A program made the position numbers and the translations under genes. DNA of 64,000 nucleotides from Lunularia cruciata (taxonomy: Eukaryota > Streptophyta > Marchantiopsida > Lunulariales > Lunulariaceae): assembly GCA_948567375.1 (NCBI GenBank), contig OX419757.1:61008001-61072000 (forward strand), written 5' to 3'. Of the stretch, positions 11,248-21,580 are shown piece by piece. Within the stretch, counting starts at the first letter, position 1, and every line of letters starts with the position of its first letter. The notes under the pieces were generated by a model that worked only from the letters and a program-made list of their open reading frames with translations, made no database searches and was not told where the DNA came from.

Positions 11248-11720
11248 ATAATCAGTTTGTTCACACAACTCAAATCACACTCAATTAGACCAGTACTTGA
11301 TCTGTCACACTATAATTTGCCAACAATTGGGCACTGATTACGGTCAAATCACACCCACTCTAGCTAAGAGACTCCAATTGACGCTCATTGGCTTTCTATC
11401 CACTCTAGCTACGAACTCAAAGGCTCAACATCAAAGAAGTGAGCTCTTTGGAGTTATACTTCTAGGGTATACCTCTGATTTTGACTTGGATCTCCAACTC
11501 TAATAGTCCCATTGACAATACACCAAATGATGCAAATGGTGCAAGTGACGGTGGGCCCCACCATGTAGTGTCAAATTTCTTATTTGGGATACCAAATAAG
11601 AAATTTGACCGTCTACAAGTAGTCTATGAGTAAATACCAAAATACCTTTGACTACTAACACTACTCCTCCAAAGTTCAAGCAATCTAGTTGTGATGCTAC
11701 AACTGGTGTGACAATTGTTG
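11248..11720. other. Segment between two LTR-like modules, related to part of insertion X
   Basis: It matches 15535-15981 in order (TTTGTTCACACAACTCAAATCACACTC, split words such as CTCAAAGGCTCAACATCAA and GAAGTGAGCTCT, and GTAGTCTATGAGTA). So 11143-11720 is an X-like unit lacking the 1.13-kb middle found in X, or X gained that middle. It holds the perfect hairpin at 11571-11608. Confidence 0.5.
11571..11608. repeat. Perfect 17-bp hairpin with 4-base loop
   Basis: TCAAATTTCTTATTTGG (11571-11587), loop GATA, then its exact reverse complement (11592-11608). The related segment in X (near 15850) lacks it. Confidence 0.85.
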
Positions 11721-11804
11721 TGTCAACTTACATTGCTACACAACATCACACACTATAGAAGCACAACTCACACATAAGTCATACATGGACTCTCAAGTGC
11801 CACA
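11721..11804 (-). repeat. Putative 3' LTR of element A (short module, copy 2)
   Basis: Read on the minus strand the LTR starts TGTGGCACTTGAGAGTCC and is preceded by a polypurine stretch (AGGGGGTGAT, 11805-11814), as expected for a retrotransposon 3' LTR. Only about 84 bp are alignable with the other copies; the inner GTATATA part is changed. Confidence 0.5.
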
Positions 11805-12499
11805 ATCACCCCCTAGTTGTTGGTTAGGTCCTTCTAGCTCTAGATAGCCATCTACTCCAAGTATATGGTATACCCTATGGTGGGCAAAAGATCAAGAGAC
11901 CGGGTGCTATTGAGTCCTATTGTTAGTTGCCAATCTACAATCTATACCATATAAAGGATGACCTAGCTATAGGTCAAGTACATCTAGGACATAAATACTA
12001 TCCTTGAGGAACCATCATGAGAGGAGGAGTCAAACATACAATATGCCATCCCCTTGAACAACTATCATACACTAACATAGTAATAGCTCCACCAGAAGAG
12101 CCACATAACATACTCTTCAAGCTTGCAAGTACAAGTGCCACGCTTGGGTCCATAGTACCATCAACGTTTGGAAGGTGGCATGGTGCACAATTGCACACAT
12201 GATCTTTCCAAACAACACCATCATATCCTTCCAACACAAGGACTCCAGATAGCAAAACCTTGCATACTCTCAAGATAGTACGGCCTATAGAAACATCAAG
12301 TGTCATTGGTGTTTTTTGTTGTAGATATACATAGTCACTTAGATGAAATCAATGAATCAAGGGTTTATAACCTCTTCCTTGAATGATAGCATAACATAAG
12401 GTATCCTTATGTTGAGCAATTGCCAAGTTCTCAAAGGCCAATGGCATCACTCTCTGAAAGATCTTTGCCCATTGAGAACATGTGCTCATCCATACATCC

Positions 12500-13366
12500 G
12501 GATCATCTAAGTCCAAAACTACAATAGCATCTTGACAAATGGTTGCATGTAAACGTGGATCTCATCCATAGAGTAGAAAGTAAGGAGAGAAGGATGCTAA
12601 GGAGGCTTGCTGTCTAAACTGATAGCCCATGGCCAACCAAGGTACCTAGAGATTCCAATCTCCCAAATGACCTCTCTACAAACCATACTTCTGCAATCCT
12701 CTCTTCACCGACTGAACCACTCTCTCTACTAAGCCATTTGCCTTAGGGTGATCTCAAGAGGTATTATGATGATCAATCAAAGCTTTGTCACACAAGACTT
12801 GAAACTCCTCCAAGAAGTCTATACTCTGATCAATTAAAACCTTAGTTGGTGCACCAAAATGACTAAGAACCTGATTTAGGAACGAGTAAACCATCCTTCA
12901 TTAGACTTGTCAAGAACTGCCACCAACTCAATCCACTTAGAGAAGTGCTCAATCATCATCAAAACATACCAATGATGTCTCACAATCAATGGTAAAGGTC
13001 CAACAAAGTCCAAACTCTAACAATAACCCAACTCCATGATAGGTAATGGGTGTAATTGTTGCATAGGAGCATTAAATGATGCTCTAACTTGGTCACAAAC
13101 CACACATCTGGCAACAAATTGATGTACATTAGTCTACATACTACACCACCAATAATGACTCTAGAGTAAGCTATATGTACGCTTTACTCCAAAATGGCCT
13201 ACCTCCTTATGAGCATGACGGACCAATTGTGGTCTAAGATGGAAGTGGTACTACTTGCACTCTACTATCCTCCCATACACAAAGAAGGTGTTTGTCATCC
13301 AATCTAAACCGCCTGGCTTGCTAAAGGACATTGTTTCTTTCCTTGGCCCTAACTATGCCACCCACG
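12500..13366 (-). pseudogene. Element A integrase region (decayed)
   Basis: It is recognised by position and DNA similarity to the B integrase at 26950-27700 (shared words include TCTCATCCATAGAGTAGAAAG, split by changes, and CATGGCCAACCAAGGTA). Its function in an intact element is integration of the cDNA. No open frame longer than about 60 codons survives in the right frame. Most differences from B are C-to-T or G-to-A. Confidence 0.6.
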
Positions 13367-14295
13367 TCACAAGTGCAAAAGATAGTCCACCATAAAGACA
13401 TCATCATCAATGTCTCGCTGAATTGTACCTCTATCTCCATGCTCTGGATCTATGATCTCACTAACTCCTCCTATATGCACTAAGAGAGATACCACCAAAG
13501 CCTCAAAAGATTTACAAAGAAAGGTAGATGCATGCCAACCTAGCACCATCTCCTCATTTGTCTCACCATGCCAATGTGCTCTAGTCTGATCTTGCTGGCT
13601 AAGACATGGGTTTCTACTCAACCCATCTATATCATGGTTCACCATTTTAGGTCTGTGAATAACCACTAAATCATACTCCTATAAAATCAAAGCCCATATT
13701 GCAAGCTTCCTTGAAAGCTTATCAAACTCCATCAACCACTTTAGTGGTTGATGATAATTGATGAGAGTAAAAGGATTACCAAATATGTAACATTGGAAAT
13801 GTGCTACTACCCATACTGTTGCCAAACAATCTCCCTCATATGAACTATACTTTGCCTCCGCTGAATTGTTGGAGTGACTAGCATAGGCCACCACAAACTC
13901 CTTCCCCTCATCATCATGTTGGGTGAGCACTAATCCAAGTTTCAACATACTACAATCAATGTGAACCTGAAATGGTCGTACTCTAATCGGTCTCCTCAAA
14001 ATAGGAGTAGATGTTAATCTCTCTTTGAGCTCTACAAAAGCTCTCTCATGCTCATCTCCCCAACATCACTCCTTTGTAAGCTTGGTCAGCTTCATCAAGG
14101 CCTTGGCAATAGCACTAAATCCTCTAACATAGCAGCGATAGAAGTTCTCCAACCCAAGGAATGATTGCACTCTACTCACATTTGTCGACCGAGAAATAAG
14201 CACAATAGCCTCCGACTTGGTTTGTTGAACACCAAGTCCTCTAAGGTAGATAGTGTGACCCAAATACTCAACCTGCTCATGAAAGAATCTACACT
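13367..14295 (-). pseudogene. Element A RNase H and end of reverse transcriptase (decayed)
   Basis: Minus-strand pieces read as RNase H (VHIDCSMLKLGLVLTQHDD, VAYASHSNNSAEAKYSSYEG, PLKWLMEFDK) and the end of reverse transcriptase (FFHEQVEYLGHTIY, FLGLENFYRCYVRGF). The first RNase H aspartate is still present here, while B has Asn at that place. Stops separate the pieces. The left part of the reverse transcriptase was displaced by X and resumes at 15982. Confidence 0.75.
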
Positions 14296-14400
14296 TGTCA
14301 TGCGTATATACATTGCTACACAACATACATTGTTGTCAACATCACACAATATAGAAGCACAACTCACATATAAGTCATACATGGACTCTCAAGTTCTACA
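14296..14400. repeat. 105-bp TG...CA module, copy 3, at the left end of X
   Basis: It starts TGTCATGCGTATATACATTG and ends CTCTCAAGTTCTACA. It is the best preserved copy; its reverse complement would read as a complete LTR starting TGTAGAACTTGAGAG and ending ACGCATGACA. Confidence 0.6.
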
Positions 14401-15981
14401 ATTAATCGCCAAATCCTTTGCTAATTCTCTATTTGAGCCAAATTGAAATGACGGGGTTCTCTAAATCATAAATTTGATCAAATAGTTTCCCAACTCCACC
14501 TTCAATTTTGCCCTTTGAGCCCAATTTAGACCAGATTGGTCCTACTTTCACCTCTTGAACTTAAAGCAAACACCACTACTAAAAATTGATTGTTGTCTCA
14601 ACAAAAATTGGCCAACACTTCTGCACACCGTGTGCCTCATTGCCAAATTTGCATCATTTGAAGACCTTTTACACACACTCACTCTCAAGGAAAATTTGGA
14701 CCATGATCAAGCTACCAACTATGAGCAAGGCTTGGAGATACCACAACATCCACAGTTGTAATACCAAGAGCTAACCATATGATCTCAATGTGAAATTTGG
14801 TTGGTAACATCTAGAATGATGTTATACATGATGGAAAAAAAGATTAGATAGAAGCATCACCAAAAAGGTACTTCTACTAGTAGGGAAAAAATGAAAATAG
14901 ACTTGAAAACCTTAGAACCAATAGCAAAACATATGATTTAAAGGTGAGAATTGGTTTTGTAACATCTAGAAGGATGTTAAACATGATGGACTAAATAAAT
15001 CAAAAAGAGATATTGCAAAAAGGGGACTTCCATTAATAGAGTAGGAATCAAAATATGCCTGAAATCATTGAAGGCAATTTTGGAGGCCTAAAAAGATGAA
15101 TTAGGCCTCTAAAATGTGTGAAAACCCCTCCAAACAAGGAATGGCTAGCCTTTCCTCCTCCCAGCTTGTCTTGTCAAGAGCTTTCCAACGGTACCTCACC
15201 TATGTGATTCTAAGATTCCTATAGGAAGATTCCCTAAAAGATTCCCTTTGGTCAAAGGTTTTTTGACCAACTAGATAAGACTAGGACCAACATGTCACCC
15301 ATCCAAGTACATAATCCAAGGGTGGAGCTTGCTGACATGCCACCTATCTATGTGCCTAATCCTAGGGTGGAGTTTCCTTGGAGGAGATCCTCTTTGTCTA
15401 TATAATAAAGAGAAGGTGCTCCTTTGGGGCATCGGATGATGAGTGTGAAATCTGTGTTTTCTCCCTTCTCTTGTCCTCAGAGTATTACAACAGTCCTTGC
15501 ACCCAATTTCCCCTTGACTTCACTTCTTTAATGTAATCAATTTGTTCACATAACTCAAATCACACTCAAATCAAATCAATACTTGATCTATCACTCAATA
15601 ATCTGCCAACAATTAGGCATTGCTTATAGTCAAGCCACACCTACTCTAGATAAGAGAATCTAGGTGATGTTTTTCGGCCTCTATCCACCATAGCCAAGAA
15701 CTCAAAGGCTCAACATCAACGAAGTGAGCTCTCTAGAGCTGTACTTTGAAAGTATACCTCTTGGTCTCCAACCCTAACGGTCCTATTGACAACAGTGTGT
15801 GTAACATCTGACGGTGTGTATGATGCAAGTGATGGTGGGCCTACCATGTAGTCAATACCCCAAACACAAAATCAGTTTGTTAACAAGTAGTCTATGAGTA
15901 TCTACTAAAATGTTCCTAACTACCAACACTACTACTCTAGAGTCCGAGCAATCTAGATGCGATGCTACAAATTGCATGACA
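14296..15981. mobile_element. Insertion X in the reverse transcriptase of element A
   Basis: X begins TGTCATGC and ends GCATGACA, is 1686 bp long and sits inside A, whose uninterrupted counterpart in B (28640-28670) shows the empty site. The flanks share ACT, which fits a 3-bp target duplication. The first 105 bp are the short LTR-like module (copy 3). A plus-strand TATA-like TATATAATAAAG lies near 15399-15410. No coding capacity is seen. It could be a solo LTR, a non-autonomous LTR element or another small transposon; the termini and short duplication do not decide. Confidence 0.6.
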
Positions 15982-16500
15982 ACTTCCCATGATGTAATTT
16001 GAGTCCATGAGATCTCAATCACTCAAACACCTCCAACAAATGTCTCTCATGCTCCTCCACAATAATGCTATAAACCAAATATCATCAATATAGCACTAAG
16101 CAAAATCCACTCCAACTAGGATCTTATCCATGACCCTTTGGAACTCAGTAGGAGCGTTCTTTAACCAATTTGGTAAGAACCTCCATTGATTAAACACATC
16201 CTTATTGTGAGGATCAATAGCTCAAAATTTTGTCTTGGACTTATCCTCCTCCTTGATTGGCAACTAATGATATCATGCTCAAAGATCCAAAGTACTAAAG
16301 ACCTTTTCATGCACAATTGCATCAAAGATCTCCTCCAATGTAGGCATGGCATACCAAGCAACCTTAGTCTATAAATCTATAGATTGATAAGATGGAAGTT
16401 TCCACACATTTGCCTATTTGTGTAGTTGCCATGCATATCCTTCTTGGTTAACATCATTATAGCTATTGCATACTCTCCATGTGAAATCTATTAAAGTAGC
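15982..16500 (-). pseudogene. Element A reverse transcriptase, first half (decayed)
   Basis: This is colinear with B 28660-29160: the same order of words around AACACCTCCAAC, CTATAAACCAAA and CATGACCCT..GGAACTCAGTAGGAGCG. It would encode the front of the polymerase domain, including the YIDD region, but the frame is broken by many stops. Confidence 0.6.
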
Positions 16501-17571
16501 CTCAAAAAAGTCTATACTCTAGCTCTAAATCAATGCTCCTCCATGTCACCATATTGATAAGGACATCAAAAAACTAATGTATTGCTAGTCAACTCAATCC
16601 AAATACTAGGTCCTTTCAAAGCACCCAAATCCTTCATATTAAAAGCAAAATAACTTGTGTAGCTCCTCAAGAATCTCCAAACTCTCTGTCTTTCCACTCT
16701 TGTAAGCTTGGGTCTAAGATCTTGCTCCCAAGTATCTTTTATAACTATTATAGCAATGGGAGATATACTAATTACTGTTACATTTGGGCCCTTGGGAGCG
16801 GAAGTGTCATGCCCTACCCACTAGAGGTCCCAACCTCCATGTGGAAAACTTCCTCTACTTTGGTTGCAAGCTCCATACGTCCTCTAGTTGCATTCCAAGT
16901 AGACCAAGGGTGTAATCTTGGATGGACTCCACGTAGACCACTCTCCATAGTAGTCATTGGTTGTGTCCCAAGAATACCTTGTCCGCTTGGTCAATCTTTC
17001 CTATCATGTGCTTGAATCATCTTGATAGGCACAAGTGTTTGAGTGGTGATGCTTATCAAGTGCATCTTATGCTGCTTTGCCAAGCCAAGGCTCACAATCC
17101 AGGTCAAATAGTTTAGGTCCATAGCCTGACCTAACACTTGATGCTTGGATGCCTCTAACACTACTACAATAACAATTATACCGGTGCAAAAACCCATTGC
17201 CCACTCTCTCTCTCATCGGTATTGGGCTCCACTAACTACTATAACTATGAGTCCCAAATAAGTCCAAGACCTTACTCTCAAAAAGCTTGAGAGCATGAGA
17301 AACTCATAAGTGTGAGAAGAGTAGCTTTGGGTTGTCCAACTAGGTTCCCTATTGCCATAGATGATCTATTAGCCACTACCATTGTCTAAGACTAGCGTCT
17401 AACATCCAAAGTCTCATAAAAAATAAGGTGGTCAACTCATTGAATCCCATCATAAGCACATTGTAGAACTTCTTTGGGTAAGAGGATTCGCCACCAAAGA
17501 CAAAGATGATGAGCCCATTATCCCACTTTGGCTGCATCCAACAATACGATAGGTCCCATCCAAGAATGGAT
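16501..17571 (-). pseudogene. Element A linker between protease and reverse transcriptase (decayed)
   Basis: This matches B 29200-30270 over its length (for instance CTAGAGGTCCCAACCTC and CAAGGCTCACAATCCAGGTC). No known domain was seen in either copy. The match ends at 17571 after CCATCCAAGAATGGA, where the F0 scrap begins; B continues from that point without a break. Confidence 0.55.
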
Positions 17572-17670
17572 TGTGAACCGGCCTATCTCTCACTTAGGAT
17601 GAACTTCTTATGGCTATTATGGTAGTGCATCATGGATTAAGAAGGCAAGGAACTCTAATTCCATTATACT
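17572..17670 (-). mobile_element. F0: 99-bp scrap of an F-family LTR
   Basis: It starts TGTGAACCGGCCTATCTCTC and follows the F LTR (37158 onward) for 99 bp through GGCTATTATGGTAGTGCATC and AAGAAGGCAAGGAAC. It is cut at ATACT by the D LTR. Its remainder is not in the window. Confidence 0.8.
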
Positions 17671-18059
17671 TCTAAAAGACTAAGATCAAGGAGAGAAATA
17701 GGAGAATGGAAGCTCACATTGGGACGCTTGAATGAGTGAAAACTCCAAATGCCTAGCATGAGCTTTAGCTTTGGTATTTATAGGTAGCATACAAAGTCCT
17801 TGAGAAGCTTCTCAAGAAGCTTCCTCAAGCCGCTTTTTTACAGTGCAAGCCAAGTTAACTAGGAAGCTTCTCAAGAAGCTTTCTTCTAGAAGCCACCTAC
17901 TTGGCATGCAAGCTAAGCTAGTTAGAAGCTACTTGCTTGGAGTGCAAGTTAACTAGTTAGGAAGCTTCCTAGATGCTTCTAGAATATTCTAGGCTAATTT
18001 GGCTTATTCTCTACTTTGTTAGCCTTACTATCTACGTTGCTAAACTCCATATTGTTACA
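17671..18059 (-). repeat. 3' LTR of element D (389 bp)
   Basis: On the minus strand it starts TGTAACAATATGGAGTTTAGC at 18059 and ends at 17671 (CTTTTAGA, where C has CTTTTACA). It is related to the 423-bp LTRs of C throughout, with small deletions. It carries heat-shock-element-like units, including TTCTAGAATATTC at 17977-17989. Confidence 0.8.
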
Positions 18060-18440
18060 TATTCCTCTACCGCTAGTTGGTGACATCCTCGTCGCCATTG
18101 AAGTTTCAAACTCCTGGATGGCCATTTGTGCATTCTGGAGGTGAGAAAGAGGTTCCTATGTGGCATCATGAAGGGGATACCCTTTCCAAAGGACCTTGTA
18201 CTCTATATATCGCCAACATCCTCATTGGATATGGTGACATGCAAGGATACGATCAACTTCATACTCCTCATGATCATTGATAAAGATAGCAAGAGGAGGA
18301 GGTTGGACTCAAGGGGAAAAAGAAGAGGAGTTAGGAACAAAGGGTTTCAACTTGGAAACATGAAAGACAAGATGGATGTGCATTGAGAAGGCAAGGAAAG
18401 TCGATAAGCAACAAGAGAGACAACTTGGGTGACATCAAAA
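18060..18440 (-). pseudogene. Element D chromodomain and C-terminus (decayed)
   Basis: Minus-strand translation gives a chromodomain-like segment with EYKVLWKGYPLHDAT followed by EPLSHLQNA, as in C, interrupted by stops. A chromodomain at the integrase end steers integration to marked chromatin and defines chromoviruses. Confidence 0.65.
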
Positions 18441-19345
18441 AGTCCTATCTAATTAGGGCAAGTTTACAAACTTGAGTATCAAGTGGGAGGGGTAGATTAC
18501 TAGAGGATAACATAACTTTATTACCAACTTCAAAGGTGAGATCACAACGATGGTGGTCTGCATATTGTTTTTGATGATTTTGAGCAACAAGGAGGTGAGA
18601 TTTGGCTTGTTGGAGAGATTTGGATATGGTGGTCAAGAAGGTTGAAGTATGAGGGACTTAAGACGGGAGGGGGGGAGTAAGAAGAGAATATAGGACAAAC
18701 AGATCTTGGCCATAATTGAGAAAGAAGGGAGGGAATCCAGTGCTTGCTTGTTTAGAATTGTTGTATGCAAACTCTATAGCTGCAAGACATTCATCCCAAT
18801 TGGTATGGTGAATGTTGACAAAGGTACAAAACATATCTTCCAAGGTGCAATTTGTATGTTCAATTTGTCCACCAATTTGAGGATGAGAGGCTGTGGACAA
18901 AGCTTTGGTTTGCAAGTTTGGTGCCAAGTGTCTAGAAGAAGGCTTGCCAAAACTTTCCGGTGAAGCAAGGATCACGGTCAAAGATGAGTACACATGACAT
19001 CTCATGATGCTTGAATACATTATCAAAGTAGAGTTGCGGCAAGGTTGAAGCATCCACAGTGTCAACCATTGGTGCCAAATGGATTTGCTTACTAAGCTTA
19101 ACCATAAACACCACAGTTGTTGTGTGACCTTGTTGTGTCTTGGGCAAGGAGGTTATGAGATCTAAGATCACATGTTCCCAATGAGTAGTTGGAATTGGAA
19201 GTGGTTGAAGGAGTCCACTCGGCTTCTAGTTACTAGCCTTGTTGCATTGACAACTCTCACACAATTGAACAAACTCCCAAACATCTCGTGTCATGTTGGT
19301 ACACCAATATTGGTGTTGGAGGGTACCCAAGATCTTGTCCACCTC
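18441..19345 (-). pseudogene. Element D integrase (decayed)
   Basis: Fragments 18636-18445, 19065-18658 and 19171-18932 read as a Ty3/gypsy integrase: DLITSLPK, LIFDRDPCFTGKFW, HPQIGGQIEHTNCTLED and AYNNSKQASTGFPPFFLN. The catalytic Glu (GQIEH) and the CAA codon after NNSK are kept here but lost in C. The zinc-finger part is cut by C at 19346 and resumes at 24979. Confidence 0.75.
19341..19345. repeat. Target-site duplication of C, left (ACCTC)
   Basis: Identical to 24979-24983. Confidence 0.9.
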
Positions 19346-19415
19346 TGTAACAATATGGAGTTTAGCGACGAAGTTAGTCGGGCTTACGAAGTAGAGAATA
19401 AGACAAAATAGCCTA

Positions 19416-19645
19416 GAATATTCTAGAAGCATCTTAGAAGCTTCTTGGGAAACTTCCCAACTAGTTAACTTGCGCCCTAAGCAGGTAGCTTCTAGAAGGA
19501 AGCTTCTAGAAGCTTCTAACTAGCTTAACTTGCATGCCAAGTAGGCGGCTTCTAGAAAGAAGCTTCTTGAGAAGCTTCCTAGTTAACTTGGCTTGCACTC
19601 CAAGAAAGCGGCTCAAGGGAGCTTCTTGAGAAGCTTCAAGGGTCT
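19416..19645 (+). promoter_or_regulatory. Heat-shock-element-like arrays in the C LTR
   Basis: Alternating GAA/TTC with 2-base spacers occurs as GAATATTCTAGAA at 19416-19428 and TTCTAGAAGCTTC at 19504-19516, both perfect three-unit arrays. Further two-unit pieces lie at 19490-19497, 19549-19556 and around 19564-19580 and 19622-19638. They lie upstream of the TATA box at 19657. The same layout is in the 3' LTR and, more decayed, in D. The heat-shock factor site nGAAnnTTCnnGAAn is established; the response itself is inferred. Confidence 0.6.
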
Positions 19646-19656
19646 TGTATGCTATC

Positions 19657-19664
19657 TATAAATA
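19657..19664 (+). promoter_or_regulatory. TATA box of the C LTR
   Basis: TATAAATA, about 112 bp before the LTR end and downstream of the GAA/TTC arrays. It is also present in the 3' LTR. Confidence 0.7.
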
Positions 19665-19769
19665 CCAAAGTTGAAGCTCATGCTAGGCATTTGGAGTTTT
19701 CCCTCATTCAAGTGTCCCAATGTGAGTTTCCATTCTCCTATTTCTCTCCTTGGTTTTGGTCTTTTACAT

Positions 19770-19781
19770 TGGTATCAGAGC
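19770..19781 (+). other. Primer-binding site of C (initiator Met tRNA type)
   Basis: TGGTATCAGAGC, one base after the 5' LTR, is the classic plant retrotransposon site complementary to the 3' end of initiator Met tRNA. Confidence 0.9.
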
Positions 19782-20039
19782 AAGGTTGGGATGGATGGAA
19801 TTTATGGACCACCAAATCCACTTCCGCCAAACCATTGGGACTTTCATGTCCAAATATTACCAAAGCATCGTTTCACACAATTGATCACCTCGCGCTTTGG
19901 GCAAGATTTTCTACATATGATCACCGTGTCAGAGGAACCCTTGATACTTCCAGTTGTAACTTATGGAGAACGGTGGACATGTTGTATCTATGTGTTAATC
20001 AATTAGATAAATCAAGAGTAGTGGAATAGAGTAGTAGCA

Positions 20040-20940
20040 ATGGCGGCAATACCGGATGTTATCCTTGCAATGCAACAACAAATCGAGCATCTTACTTGAT
20101 TTTTGGATGAACGAGACCAGCAACGACAAGAACAGATAGACAGAGCGCCAGTTCAAGATGGAGAAGATCGCATTCAATTTCCAAAACCCAAGGTGTTTGA
20201 AGGCAAGAATCTTCCAAGCACAGTGGAGAATTTTGTGTTTGACTACAAATGTTACTTTGAAGCCACTAATCATCAAGACGAGTGGAAACAAATTCTCTTG
20301 GCTTCTAGCCAATTAGATGGCGTGGCAAAACTTTGGTGGTGATTCCGAGTAGAAAGAGCTGAACAACAAATTGTTACATTGATTTTGACATGGGCAGAAT
20401 TCAAAAATGCAATACTTGGTTGATTTCAAACTATAAATGCCACCCGAGCCGCACGAGATAAATTGGTGGAGTTGAGGCAGATAGGCTTAGTGAGAAGCTA
20501 CATCACACAATTTCAGAATATCATCATGCAAACTCCAGATATCCAAGAAGGTGAAGTTCTAGATCAATTTGTGCAAGGATTGAAGTCACAAACCAAATTG
20601 GAGGTGACCATGTGGGAGCCACAAAACATAGAAGAAGCCATGCAATTGGTTGAGCATTTTGATTCCTTGGTTGCGACAACTTGGTCTTGACCTTGACCTA
20701 CACAAAGCCTACTAGTACCACGAGTGGAAGAACCAATACCAATGGAGATTGATGCTATCCAACGAAGACCACTTGGCACAGTAGATAGAGAAAGATTACA
20801 ACAAAATGGAGGTTGTTTTTATTATCGCCAGTTGGGGCATCGCTTTGCTGAATGTCCACTCAAGAATGGATGACCTTGACAAGTTGCCCAAGTAGAGGTT
20901 GTGGAGCGGAATGATCAGGGAAACAAGGAATCCTTGTAGG
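20040..20940 (+). pseudogene. Element C gag (stops in frame)
   Basis: The frame starts at an ATG at 20040. The first stop is already at 20097 (TGA), with others at 20340, 20421, 20688 and near 20871. Capsid-like text is visible (FPKPKVFEGKN, QILLASSQLDGVAKLWW, FVQGLKSQTKLEV). The nucleocapsid knuckle at 20814-20855 should be CX2CX4HX4C, but the second Cys is Tyr (TAT at 20823). The stops fall where related codons would be CGA, CAG or CAA. Confidence 0.8.
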
Positions 20941-21007
20941 AGATTTCAAGCCACCTACTAGGAGCTTCATTAGTTCTAATGGGATTGAAGGCTCAACATA
21001 TGCAAGT

Positions 21008-21400
21008 TTGCTTCACTTGCAAGGTATGATATCTAATCAGAGTTGTAGAATTTTGGTTGATTCTGGAAGTTCAGAGAATTGCATGTCTATGCAAGTAGCA
21101 AAGGAATTGGGTATTCCAATCAAGCCAATGATTGGAAGTAGTTTGATGATGGCGGATGGTAGAAAGGGTTTTGCATTCCGCACCTTGCATCCTATTACCT
21201 TCAAGATTAGGAAGGAGTATTTGGAGTGTATGAGGTTTGTAGTGGCACCTCTACACTATGATATCATTCTGGGTCTACCTTGGCTTGAATGTCATAAGGT
21301 TCAATTTGATTGGACCCGACACCAAACTCAAGTACAACACCAAGGTAGGAATTTCTGATTAGGTTGTCTGGCACCTCTGAGTAAGACACCTAAGAATAGT
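21008..21400 (+). pseudogene. Element C protease
   Basis: An aspartic protease domain with ILVDSGSSENCM, hydrophobic strands and IILGLPWLECH at the flap end; it would cleave the polyprotein. This piece is open for about 116 codons; its neighbours are broken. Confidence 0.8.
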
Positions 21401-21580
21401 CAGTCCCAAGATGGGAAGTTTGCTAAGAAGGTAGCCATAGAGCAAATTTGGAAGAGAGATGAGTCCCAAGATGGGAAGTTTGCTAGGAAGGCAACCATGG
21501 AGCAAGCTTGGAAGAGAGATGAGTCCCTAGAAGGGAAGTTTGTTAATGAACCAGCCATAGAGCAAGCTTTGGAGGAAGAT
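21401..21580 (+). repeat. Three 60-bp in-frame tandem repeats in the C protease/RT linker
   Basis: CAGTCCCAAGATGGGAAGTT at 21401, GAGTCCCAAG at 21461 and GAGTCCCTAG at 21521 start three 60-bp units, each coding for about 20 residues (a charged GKF...AIEQ...WKRDE pattern). The first two are the more similar pair. Confidence 0.9.

Larger units (their letters stand above)
11721..17571 (-). mobile_element. Element A: old, decayed Ty3/gypsy retrotransposon
   Basis: The order on the minus strand is a linker region (17571 to about 16500), reverse transcriptase (about 16400-15982 and 14295 to about 14000), RNase H (to about 13680), integrase (about 13360-12500), a 3' tail, a polypurine tract and a short 3' LTR. 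It is colinear with element B. Every domain is broken by stops and frameshifts. X interrupts it at 14296-15981 and an F-family LTR scrap abuts it at 17572. No gag is left in the window. Confidence 0.75.
19346..19768 (+). repeat. 5' LTR of C
   Basis: It starts TGTAACAATATGG and ends GTCTTTTACA. It has dense TTC/GAA arrays in its first two thirds, then a TATA box (TATAAATA, 19657-19664). Confidence 0.95.

Noticed and set aside
14290-14310. CACTA-type DNA transposon ends at X (the left flank reads CACTTGTC)
   Set aside because: The right end does not give the matching CACT-type terminus; the exact inverted ends are TGTCATGC/GCATGACA.
21400-21580. CRISPR-like array at the 60-bp repeats
   Set aside because: The units are contiguous and coding, without spacers.
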